DNA from: Pseudoscleropodium purum
Taxonomy: Eukaryota; Streptophyta; Bryopsida; Hypnales; Brachytheciaceae
Assembly: GCA_963969395.1 (NCBI GenBank)
Contig: OZ017795.1
Span: 42,699,063 to 42,763,062, forward strand
DNA length: 64,000 nt
Direction: 5' to 3'
This document shows, in pieces, positions 13,726-24,012 of this stretch. The notes beneath the pieces were generated by a model. That model saw only the letters and a list, made by a program, of their open reading frames with translations. It did not search any database and was not told the origin of the DNA. Position 1 is the stretch's first letter, and each line of letters starts with the position of its first letter. A program made the position numbers and the translations under genes.

Positions 13726-14908
13726 TCCACAATATCTTCCAAGAAGTCTTGCAACCTCACTATAAGGTCTAATAAAAAAAATGTACATCAAATTTCTCAA
13801 AATTATAATTAGATTTGGCAAAGCAATTGAACCATCATGCTCAAATGTATAAAAGTAGTCATAATGTAAAGGTGAATTAGTAAAATATATTTGTAATTTT
13901 CAAATATCTACTTAATAAAATTTGGGAAGGCAATACCTTTTCATTTGCTCATTCTTTATCTCCAAAGGTGAAGAAAGAATCTTCTCTATCTTTGAAGAAT
14001 GGGCCCTCCACATTTCAAAGTAAGAGTGCCACACCTCTAATCTCTTGTAGTACTTGTCCAATATTGTTTCAATACAAAATTGGTATTTTAAATTGTACAA
14101 TTGCAATGTACATTCAAAACAATTCTTAATTGAGAATATTGTTGCAATTAATATGGCAATAATACCAAATTTTTCAGTATTATTTAGATATATTTTTAGT
14201 ATTGCATCAATGCTATAAATAAATAGAATTGCATTAATACAACAACAATTATAATTGTTGCAATATTGCAACAACAACTAATTTTTTTGAATTGAATAGC
14301 TACAAAATTTGTACAACATCAATATTGCAAAAACACTTAATTGTTCAGTGTCGAGTAGTTGTATTTTTGTACATTGCATTGGTATTGCATAGTAGGGGAA
14401 TTACATCAACATTGTTGCAATACTGTTGCAATGTGTGTATATGTGTGTGGGGGTGGGGCTTTCTTGATGTGTCTATGATTATACTTTCATCCAAAATTCG
14501 GCGATTTCATCCAAGATTTTTTTAATTTGACTTATTTTTTCGGTCCCAAGCATACAAAATCTTTTTCTTTTTTACCATCTACATGTTTGTGAATTATTTG
14601 AATTATTTTATACTCTTACATTTGAACAATAGAGATTTTGAAAATATAACTTTTTTAATTCAAAAATTGACTCTTCCAAAATTATTAGTATAAGTAAGTA
14701 GATTATTATTTTTTGAATTACTAGAATTAGAATTTAACGGTTTGAACTTAAAGGGAATTTTCTTAACTATATTTCATCTATAATCTATTTTAGAAGGAAA
14801 TCAAAATTTCAAACTTTATTGCAAAATATTGATTAGTGCTTCAAATGATCTAATTATATGGATAAAATCTCATAGGCTCTAATTTACACCTTCTGTTTGA
14901 AATTACCA

Positions 14909-15842
14909 TTAATCCCTAGAGGACCAGCCTGTGTTTTTTGGCTGTATAGATTTTCTGAGCAGATCATTGTGACCAGAAATTTGCATATTTAAGGCTGAAA
15001 TTTGAATAGAAGGTGTGGAAAAGGAATATCTTTCATCTACAACAAATTTCATGTCATTTGGAAATAGGAATCAAAAGTTATAGCCTAAAATGTTTTTTTT
15101 TTGTAACTGGGCAATTTGTGCAGATTAGAAAAAATTACATTTTCAGAAACCAAAATTTGAAATAGGTTTTCTAGACTTATATATACAAGAAAAGCTTAGA
15201 ATCATTCCATTTTGATCAACAAGTCAAAAGTTATGAGGATTTTTTGTTCGTGGGCAATTACGGATTCCGTACTCTAAAATGAACTTTGAAATCCATTATC
15301 TTACCGAATTTTCAATATTTTGGAAAATAAAATAAAATCTTAGGATGTAAATTTTTTTATTTAAAATTTTCAACCATTGAGATTGTCATTTTTCAATTCC
15401 ATATTTTAATTCTTAATAATTTAGTATTTTGAATCATTGTCTACTACTACCTATTTATTTATTTTTTCCTATATGTTGTACAATTTCAAATGATTTGAAA
15501 TTTTTCAAGCATGTATAAAACTTGCCAAGGAAAAAGAATCCAAAAAAACACCATCATTTTGGTCATTTTTTCATAGAAAAGTGAGCTTGTGAACTGCAGC
15601 TGCCCAACTTTTTGTAGGGCAAAAAAATGATTTTAGTGAATTTGAATGCTTATATCTTGCAATCCATGTGGTGGAAATATCTGAAATTTTTACCATATGT
15701 AATTGATACTATATAGTACAAGATCCTATAGTTACATATGTCAAAACAAGTATTTTTTTTTATAGAACTTGCTACTTGTGCTAAAAATAGTAGCTTTGGA
15801 GTTTTTTTGGTGAAAACATAGTCATGGAACTTTAGGAGTTAA
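14909..15842 (+). mobile_element. TTAA-flanked non-autonomous element, copy A
   Basis: The copy is bounded by TTAA at 14909-14912 and 15839-15842. The body (926 bp) begins TCCCTAGAGG and ends TTTAGGAG, the inverted form of the family terminus CCCCTAAA. Subterminal 'gtgttttttggctg' and 'aaaacatagtcatgg' recur in the other copies. It has no coding capacity. TTAA flanks plus a CCC-TA-starting terminus is the piggyBac signature, so piggyBac mobilisation is inferred. Confidence 0.8.
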
Positions 15843-17966
15843 TTTATGTTTCACTTAAGTACATTTTGTAACACGTCTTCATAATTGTAGAAATTTGGAC
15901 TAGCCCCTAATCCTTAAGTGATAAAAGTCTATGCAAATATACGGTTAACCTCTAGGTGCTCAAGTTGTAAACCATCCATTGGCTTGATAATGAATGTTGT
16001 GAAGAAAATACTTCATTGAATTATATTCTTGAATAGATTTTCTCAAGTTTTAGGCAAGTTCCTATGGTGTTAAAGTTTATGTAACTTTGTGAAGCTTTTT
16101 GTTGGAAATTGAATGTCCTAGATTTGGAGGAATATAAGATTTATTTCATTTGGTGCATGGAAAAAAAAAACTACACCTTCTTAAGCAAATAAATAATGAA
16201 AACCTAAAAGCAAAAAATAAATGCAAAAACTTCATATTCATTTAAAAAAATTATTTCATATAAAGTATGTATTTGTCTACATGAAAAGTTTTATTTGATT
16301 CTAGTTGAATTAGTGATGTGAAAGATATGAAGTCTTATTTTGGGGGCAAGTAGATATGTTCAATAGGATTCATTTTCAAATAGCTTTGTCTTCATAGTTT
16401 TTCAAAAACAAAAACATCCACAAAAGGGTACATGACTTGCTATAAAAATTTTGCTTTGGGGATTGACATGTTTCAATTCTATTTTAGAACTCATAATGAC
16501 TTAATTTTCCCTTCCATCTTGTACCTTTTTCTACATTACAATTTTATTAAGAATGAAAACTATTAAAAGAAAATTTGAAGTATTTTTCTTAGATGGAGAT
16601 TTAAACCCCAAAACTTTGTTGTGCAAATTCTTTTATGTGGAAGGGATTCAAAGCCTAAAAAAATAGTAAAGCAATGTGCAAAAACATATTTTCTTTTCAT
16701 TTGCAACACTAATATCTTACAAATCAAAATGACTACGATGTCAAAAAAAAAATTATGGAATTGAGTTTATTGTGTGCAAAAATAAGTTTGTTGAAGAGTG
16801 CCAAAAAATATGAATTTTTTTTTCCAAAAATGAATATTTTATTTAATTTTGCATTTGAGCCCATTCCAGTTTTATTAACTCACTTATTGTGGTTAGCTTT
16901 GGCACTTCTCCCTAGGTTAGGAAGTAAGTAAGATGAGAAGACAAGAAGGTACAAACCAAGAATCTTTTTCAATGACCATTGCATCTAGTTGTTGTCTACA
17001 ATAGGCTAGCCTATAAAGCAATTACAGAGGCCTATCCAAAATAAGTACTTCTACCATACTATATATCAATGGAAAGAAGAAAGACTCTAGGGTAGAACTA
17101 CCTATACCCAACTCCGTAGCATACATTTATTTCCAACCGAAGCTTTAAATGTGTGTTTTTGCCTTTTCAAGGTTGGGACCAATAAGGTCATGACACATGT
17201 CCCAAATTAGCGAGTGGAAAAGTAGGAAGTAGTGAGCATAATGTAGTTCTTGAATTATCAGAATTGCAAGACTCTAGACTTTGGCCATGGGTTCTACCTA
17301 CTTTTTGCTTTCCAAAAAACATAGTAATTTCAATTTTGACAAAAAAATTACAAAAAAATTGGAGACCCTATATTCCTTATCTTTCTACAAAGGAAAAATA
17401 TACATTCCCTCATACTCCTTGTTGTATGTCATTAATTACTTACATGATCGGGTATGGATGGTTCTACCTTACCTACTACAATACTTGAATCAATGATACA
17501 GTATAGACTTGTTGGAGAAGTTTCCATTAGTTATTATAAAATCGAAAGAAAGAAGGATTGCCCCAATTGAAAGCATGTCAGGCCAGTTGGCTTTTAAGTT
17601 AGCACGGCCACAGCACGTTGAACACTTGTCCTTGTTCTGGGCATGGCCACGTCATCAAATAAGTTATGAATTCAGTGCCTCTGGAATGACTTCAGAGTTC
17701 AGACATGGAGTTATATCATGTTTTAGTGAATGTTACTTATGAGTCATCCGTTTGCAATCATAATGGACGACAGATGGTAGTCTCTCATTGGATAAGGAGA
17801 GACAAGTTCTACTCCAAAGTGTGGGTCATCTGTAATATTGTAATATCCTTTTAGACCTTTGATTGAGCATGGTTGACCAATATCCAACCATCCTACATAG
17901 AGAATATGTCTGAGAATGTGAAATGAAATATTTCTTTTTAGAAATAACATTCCGCCTTTGGTATAT
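15843..17966. other. AT-rich DNA without a recognised gene
   Basis: Only short ORFs are present. Around 16715-16760 'cactaatatcttacaaatc' resembles the interior of the TTAA-flanked family, which suggests a further diverged copy. The part 17.5-17.8 kb is less AT-rich (an ORF at 17509-17742 of 77 codons), but no motif is recognised. Confidence 0.4.
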
Positions 17967-18150
17967 TATTTCTTGAAATGGGGCTTTATTTTCATGTTGT
18001 CTAACTTTTGTGTAGAATGGATTAGGCAATGCATAGAAATGTTGGCATCTTATTTCTCGAAATGGGGCTTTATTTTCATATTGTCTAATTTTTGTGTAGA
18101 ATGAATTAGGCAATGCATAGAAATGTTGGCATCTTATTTTCCGAAATGTA
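17967..18150. repeat. 84-bp tandem repeat, about 2.2 copies
   Basis: Units start at 17967, 18051 and 18135 (partial). The two full units differ at only a few bases. Because 84 is a multiple of three, a minus-strand ORF (17826-18113) shows a 28-residue protein repeat. I take that as a by-product of the DNA repeat, not as a gene. Confidence 0.9.
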
Positions 18151-18344
18151 TTCTAAGGTGTTAGAAAATGAATGAGATTTTATTGAACAAGGTTGTTTAT
18201 TGTGTGTGTTCTTACAATCAAATAGATGGCCCAATGGTCAAGTGATAATACACAATTATCCATTCTATTTGGAATTATGATTGTCTTTTGAATGAAAGTT
18301 AAAATATACTTGTTGCTTCTTGTAATATATTTTTCAAGTTCTCT

Positions 18345-18800
18345 TTAGCTTCTTTTCTTGGTTTCTTCATGGTCATTGTTGTCACCGATCTCTATTTCAT
18401 GTTCTTCTTCTTCTTCTTCCATGTACATGTCATTTGGAATTTCTATTTGAAACTTCTTCATAAATTTAAACAAAATTTTAATTTTATTAAATACAATTAT
18501 TGTTTGTAAATTGCCATAAATATCATAATATTCAAAGATTATGTACACATAAGTTTGCAATAACAATATAAGAGACATACTATAGAGACACTTAACACAC
18601 CAATTATCTTTGGCACTTGATGTACCTTCTACCCTTCAAGATCCCAAATACTCTTTCACCCCATACAAGTGATTGAATGAAATTTCATTTTACTTTCTAT
18701 TGAGACAATACTTCCTTCTTACCCTTGAATGGTGAATAATATCAATGCTTCATAATATAATTAGTATCACTAACTAATAAATTTGCAAGGCAAAAATGTT
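18345..18800 (-). pseudogene. Possible PIF/Harbinger-type transposase remnant
   Basis: The minus-strand phrase 'ERVFGILKGRRYIK' near 18620-18665 resembles the conserved block near the C-terminal end of PIF/Harbinger (DDE_Tnp_4) transposases. It is followed by a hydrophobic stretch where the family has its LHN motif, and then by an acidic tail (a run of Glu at about 18402-18420). Frames are broken by stops and the catalytic residues were not identified. This is a suggestion only. Confidence 0.35.
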
Positions 18801-19296
18801 CAAATGTTTCCTACTTTGTCTTTTATCATATTTAAGATTTCTAAAATAATACCTAATTATGAATCCTCTAGCATGTCCAAATTCAAATCCTAGAATTTAT
18901 GTTTTACTTCTACAACCTTGAAAAAGAACTAAATAGAATCCTTTTTGGCAATAATATGATCCAGAATCAATTAAAGGTGCTATAATTAGAATATGCCTCC
19001 AATCAATTTGCTCTTGGTATATAATATAGAATACTATACAAAGTTTCAAATTCCATTGCTATATGCTTAATTTGAGCTGACATCTCTTTAGCTTTATGAG
19101 CTTTTTGAACAATATTTGTACTCAATCCTATTCTATATAAAATAATTAGCAATCATTAATAAAAAAACATATTGCCAACACTCCAAAGGTCAAAAAGAAA
19201 TTTTTAGACCAATACTATTATTCACAAAGACACTTTTCTTTCAATGCATGTCTTTTTTCTCTATGACAAGTCTTTGAAAGTGAGTACAATTAAGCG

Positions 19297-19694
19297 AACG
19301 TTACATTAGAAGTAATTTTGGGGCTCCAAGAGACTACAAGTTATTAAGCCCCAAGAATGTTGTGAATGCAACCAATGGTACTATACACCTTGAGTGCCTA
19401 ATAACTACATTCACAAAACACATATCTAATAATAGTGATGATGATGATGACATTGCTTTGGAGAGTCCCCTCTCATGCACCATTTGCTGCCACTTCTTGA
19501 CACACATTATTTATATTAACCCTATGAGGACGGGCCCATGACCATTGAATTATGGGACAAGTGTAAAATTGTGAATGTAGTTATTAGGCATTCAAGGTGT
19601 ATAGTGATACTTTGTAACGTTACATTAGAAGTAATTTTGGGGCTCCAAGAGACTACAAGTTATTAAGCCCCAAGAATGTTGTGAATGCAACCAA
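19297..19694. repeat. Perfect 79-bp direct repeats flanking a 37-bp inverted repeat
   Basis: The segments 19297-19375 and 19616-19694 are identical over 79 bp. Each contains the hairpin ttggggct...agccccaa. Between them, 19380-19416 and 19569-19605 form an inverted repeat with about one mismatch (actatacaccttga...). The centre (19417-19568) includes a gat-rich run. The layout is direct-inverted-loop-inverted-direct. A small recent mobile element or a local duplication around a hairpin are both possible. Confidence 0.9.
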
Positions 19695-20214
19695 CGATGC
19701 AATCTAACATGGCCAAGAGAGTGCCACATCATTCCCCCCCCCAAAAAAAAATTAAATTTCTTTTTTCAACTTTTATTGCATTCTAAAAATTAATTAATTA
19801 ATTAATTTTTTGAAATTTTTTTGGAAACAATCGGCTATATTGTTTGCCACGGGGGAACAAGCCCAAAATGGGCTGTTATTGCCCTCAAATTTCATCTAAT
19901 GATGTATTCATCCTTATCAAATGTCAAAATATAATCTATGTATATGATCTAAAAAGATAATGCTCCCCTCAAACCACTAATCTTTGAAACTTGTCAAACT
20001 ATCCTTGTAAACAAAGCCTACTAATTTCAACATTTGTTGGTGCATTGCAATTTTGTGCAATGTCTAAATGCCAAACATGGTAGACCAATGTTTCATTGTT
20101 GTAAAGAGAACAAGAACAATGAGCATGCTTTCTCTTTAAGGCCCAATGCTAATCAAGTTTTACAAGAAGACAAGTTCAAAAAAATTATAAATCTTGTAAG
20201 CATTAGAAGAGTTT

Positions 20215-20240
20215 GGGGGGGGGGGGGGGGGGGGGGGGGG
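20215..20240. repeat. 26-base poly-G tract
   Basis: Twenty-six consecutive G on the plus strand, interrupted by a C at 20241. It can form G-quadruplex structure and is prone to slippage or assembly error. Confidence 0.95.
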
Positions 20241-20420
20241 CGGGAGGACCATTTCAAGGCCTATTCCCCCATAGTTCTCCCTATAGTTAAAGAACACCAA
20301 GCTATGAAAAAAAATTTGAAAAAAAAATGAAAATTTTTAAAATGAAAAAATAGTAGAATTATTTTTTAATTTAAAAAAAATGATGTGGCAATTGTTCTAC
20401 CATGTTATGTAGCAATTGCC

Positions 20421-20457
20421 GTGAGTTCCGATAGGCTGAGAATCCTAGGGAACTCAC
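20421..20457. repeat. Compact hairpin
   Basis: GTGAGTTCC (20421-20429) pairs with GGAACTCAC (20449-20457), and inside it TAGG pairs with CCTA. This gives a stem of about 13 bp with a small bulge and an 8-base loop. No following T-run or known RNA family was recognised. Confidence 0.7.
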
Positions 20458-21094
20458 AACCCCCCAGAGTAGGTGATTTTCCTCTGATGACTACTTATGC
20501 ACAACAATTCAAAGGAACAACAATGGTTCATCCCCTCATCAATTCTCAAGGTTTGGTTAACAACCAATCCCAAAGTGAAGGGGACAAATCAATTTTGAAG
20601 GTTTTGATTAGTATAAATTGGGAAGTCCCTGGAAAATGAATTTACACCATAAAATGAGATTGACTAGGGAGTCTCCAAGAAGGCCCAATGATGTAAAATT
20701 CACTTTTCTTCCTATCTAACAACAAAAGTCTTCAAATATTGAACCTTGGAATTATAGTTAGATCCATTTCCTTGAGGTGGATTTTATTGAAATTCCAAAG
20801 CTCCTTATAGAAAAGCACTATTATATCTATCTATATCTCTCTATATAATATTTATAAATATGTTTTTGTCATTTCATATCCTCTTGATGTGTACACCAAT
20901 CTAAAGGTTTAGGTATAGGGCAATGCCTGAGAAGGAGAGTGTTTTGGGAAATATTGGGCCGACGAAGATAGTAGAGTCTAACAAGGAGGCCTATTATTTC
21001 CCAAAATGCCCGATGAAGAGTCATTGCCCGGCGTAAATCATGAGCAAAAGGATGAATAACTGAGGATGAGAAATCAAAGTCAGATGAGTAATCT

Positions 21095-21138
21095 GTAATG
21101 CCCAATTATGCAAGAAAACCCATGCAATCGGGCATTAC
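21095..21138. repeat. Hairpin around gtaatgccc
   Basis: gtaatgcccaatt..tgca (21095-21112) is the near reverse complement of tgcaatcgggcattac (21123-21138), with a perfect 9-bp outer stem. It lies about 1.2 kb upstream of ATL gene 1. It may be a small MITE remnant. Confidence 0.6.
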
Positions 21139-21299
21139 CCTGTAGAAGCCTCCCAAGAAATGAATGGGGAATTTCCTGGGAGTGGTTTACGGTTTTGACA
21201 AGCTCCAAAGGAGATCTTCTCAATGGCAAATGAGGGGCTTGGAGAGAGACATATCCATTTTCTGCCCCCTCTCTGTTCAGGCCTAACTTGCTAGTTCTG

Positions 21300-22341
21300 A
21301 GAACTTCGCTAGCTCCCTGAACAGTGTAAGCTACCGAGTTCGAGTTTTGGAGAACAGTGTCTTGTTGGCCCGTCCCGAGTTGCGGTCATCGCGGTCGCCG
21401 CGGCGTTGCGCCATGTGGTGACGGCGCACTGTGACGGTCCGAGCGACCTCAGGCAGCCACCACGTAAGTGCAGGCGGCGAGCTCCTTCCACTGGAACTCA
21501 CGCGACCCGGAGTTCCGTTCCGTGCAGTTGAGCGTGTAATTCCCGATCGAATAGTTCCTTCCCTTCCCTTTCCGCCAGACCCACATCCCGCTCCAGAGGG
21601 ACCTTCACGCTGGCTTTCCTCCGTTGGGCCTGGCTGGGCCCGCCCGATCGCGCACCTCCCGCGCGCACCTGGTCCCCCCTAAAGGTCTCCTCGAGGCCCT
21701 TGCCGGATCGCAGCCATGAGTGCTGCGCGCGTCGTCCTCGTCCTTACTCCTTCCTAACTTACCTGGTCGCTGCTGCTGGCTGGCTGGCTAACTGGGGCGA
21801 ACTGAACTTAAGCTCATTAGGTTGGGTTCCCTAGATATCAACGGAGTTACCCACGTCTCTGCACCCATTTGCTCGACGCCCGCCGCCCCAAGCTCACAGC
21901 CCTGGGACACTTCATCACGCAGCTGCTAGATGGCACAAAGGGTGTGAGCGTCGATCGCTGAGCTAAACAAGTGAAATTGCAGTCGGTTTGGCATCAGTAG
22001 TTAAAGCGATCGAATGTCAAACTAGTTAGGAAGTTCTAGCTAGTGACGAGAGCCTGGCGAAGGATTTGAGTGGGTCAAGCCCCTGAAATCAACTGAAATT
22101 CGATTACACGATTGTGGCAAAGATTTGAGTCTGAGCATGTGTGCCGCAAGAAGATTGCAGATTGGTTTATTTATTTTCGTCCAGTTCGAGATCTCAGATT
22201 GAGTTAGAACAACATCTGGTGAGGATTCGATGAAAAAACAGAGCCTCGTCGTTAATTCAGCAATTCGGGGATCCTGAATTTGAAGCTCGGTGTTCATTCA
22301 CGAATCTTTGCTAGATTTGTTTGTTTTGAGGAATAATTGTC
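21300..22341. other. GC-rich leader and promoter region of ATL gene 1
   Basis: GC content rises sharply at about 21300 and stays high up to the ATG at 22342. Several overlapping ORFs (21309-21491 minus, 21431-21682 plus) are typical random open frames of GC-rich plant leaders and show no motif. The promoter and transcription start could not be fixed; no convincing TATA box stands out. Confidence 0.45.
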
Positions 22342-24012
22342 ATGGCGTCGAATGCAGACAACAGCACAAACAACTTCAATTCGACAGGGGATGGAGGCCA
22401 GTTCAACTACGGCGAGAATACGGCGAGATTCAACCCCACGACTGCGGTGGTGATCATCTCGCTCATAGGCGGCTGCTTCGTGCTCGCGTTTGTATCTGTC
22501 TTCCTCCGAAAATATATACGAGGAGACGCTAGACGCACGATTGCACAATTAAACACGACGCAGTCGGGAAGCTACAACGTGCCATCGAAGGGGCTGTTGA
22601 AAGAGGACGTGGACGCGCTGCCGCTGGTGCACCGCGAGGACTTGGACGAGAAAGACACTCCCCGCGAGTGCCCCGTGTGCTTGGCGGATTTCGAACCAGA
22701 GGACTCGCTGCGCCTGCTGCCGACGTGTAAGCACGTGTTCCACCGGGATTGCATTGATGCGTGGTTCGACGCGCACTCGACGTGCCCGCTGTGCCGCGCC
22801 AGCTTGGTGGGTCAGCCTGTCGGGGAGGCGAAGCTGTCGAATTCGGGTGGCGAGCATGTCGCGGAGGCTGGTGGCCATAGTGAGCCCGCCAGGATCATTA
22901 CCGCGGTTTCGGAGAGCGGCGACAGCCACATCGAATCGCGACAACTCACGTCCGGCGATGCTCCCTTGGACGGTAAGACTGCTGGAAATTTCTGCCGTTT
23001 TCAATCTCCGCCAAAACTTGGGCTCTGTTTTTTTGGCTATGGTGTGTACGGAGACATGGACAGTGTAACTTGTGAACATGAGCAATACAGTCTGTTTGAT
23101 CCTCTGGGTGAGTTACGGAGCAGTAAGAATCCATCGTCCAATCCATCACCTACGTCTTCAAGCTTTAATCGGCCGAAGTTGACCACAAAGGAAGAATCGA
23201 GACGCGATTGGCCAAATCGTATTGACTGGACCCGTGCCCATTGCCCTGTCCAAGGGAATCGCTGTTGGATTTGAGTTCATCATTCGCTAGGGTATATCAG
23301 TTAGTTATTTTCTACCTGTGGGTGCTGACATAGAGAGAGGCCCACATTATGCTAATGGAGTGTCATGTCACGAAGTTCCTAATCATCATGTCCGGTGTTA
23401 ATTCGCGTTATGGAGATTTTTCATTGTGATCATTAGATTACGTGAGAAACCAATGCTGAATTCATGTGCTCTGAATCCTAAACGACAGATTCCCGAACTG
23501 CCCCCCTGATATCCCGAGAAGACAGCATGCGTGGATCTCTCTTTGGGAATTCGGAGTCCTTTAAGCGTGTCACGACTGGCAGCGACCAGCAGCCTATTAC
23601 CAAGAATTCCAGCTTCCGAAAACCGCCAGCTTCATCCAGCGTCCGCCGGCCTTCCTCCTTCAGCGCCGACTTGATTGCATTACGCAACCTTCTCACGCGC
23701 CAGAACGATCAGAAGGGCGACGCCCCATCACGCCGGTGGTTCTCACGCGCCCGCAGTCTGGACTTGGCACCACGTGAACGCGCCGAGGGTGATGAATGGG
23801 TGACCATCGACCTGGAAAGCGGCAAAGCTGTCAGCAATGCGGATGCACCAGTACCCAGCAGCAGCAGCTCCTCGGGTGAATCTTCGAAAGGACCACCGGA
23901 GCGAGCGTGGTCGGGCAGATGGAGCTTGTCCAGCTGGAAGGGCGCCGTGATTTCCCCCCTCACCAGATCGGCGTCGGATGTGTCCTCGCGTTCCCCGCAT
24001 CCGCCCATTTAA
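22342..24012 (+). CDS. ATL-type RING-H2 E3 ubiquitin ligase, gene 1 (two exons)
   Basis: The model joins 22342-22972 and 23489-24012 (384 residues). The donor is GACG|GTAAGA and the acceptor CGACAG|AT. The split codon restores the frame exactly. One membrane helix covers residues about 33-55. The GLD motif '[11 protein letters not shown]' is at 84-94. The RING-H2 finger has ligands C110, C113, C129, H131, H134, C137, C148 and C151, with the conserved W141. The C-terminal half is rich in Ser and Arg and probably disordered. The family ubiquitinates targets from endomembranes or the plasma membrane with an E2 partner; the substrate is unknown. All eight zinc ligands are present, so it is likely functional. 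A longer uninterrupted frame runs to 23274, but the exon 2 join gives a better, longer ATL-like tail. The most similar neighbour is ATL gene 2, about 5.3 kb downstream on the same strand. Confidence 0.88.

Larger units (their letters stand above)
12796..14469. mobile_element. About 1.67-kb fold-back element with ~200-bp inverted arms
   Basis: The left arm 12796-12994 matches the reverse complement of 14264-14469 almost throughout. Shared text includes catcaagaaagc at the outer end, 'ctactatgca', the stretch 'aattaagtgtttttgcaat' and 'tgtagctattcaattcaaaa'. Both arms carry a C-rich microsatellite at the same place: (C)17 at 12809-12825 on the left, and a G/TG-rich tract at 14431-14458 on the right. 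The interior holds no transposase; it holds a tRNA-derived SINE and a repeat shared with 48.6-49.0 kb. Long arms with unrelated filler fit a fold-back or non-autonomous DNA element. No clear target-site duplication was seen. Confidence 0.8.
19695..21299. other. Intergenic DNA upstream of ATL gene 1, no recognised gene
   Basis: This stretch holds the poly-G tract and two hairpins listed separately. ORFs at 20034-20330 and 20385-20639 have no recognised motif, and the first owes part of its length to the poly-G run. Base composition rises towards gene level after about 20880. Confidence 0.4.

Noticed and set aside
17826..18113. Repeat protein of 95 residues
   Set aside because: Explained by the underlying 84-bp tandem DNA repeat and without support from splice sites or homology.
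20034..20330. 98-codon ORF with a poly-Gly run
   Set aside because: The Gly run is the translation of a 26-base poly-G tract; the remainder shows no family.
22549..23085. 178-codon ORF antisense to ATL gene 1
   Set aside because: It mirrors the RING-coding exon and has no domain of its own.
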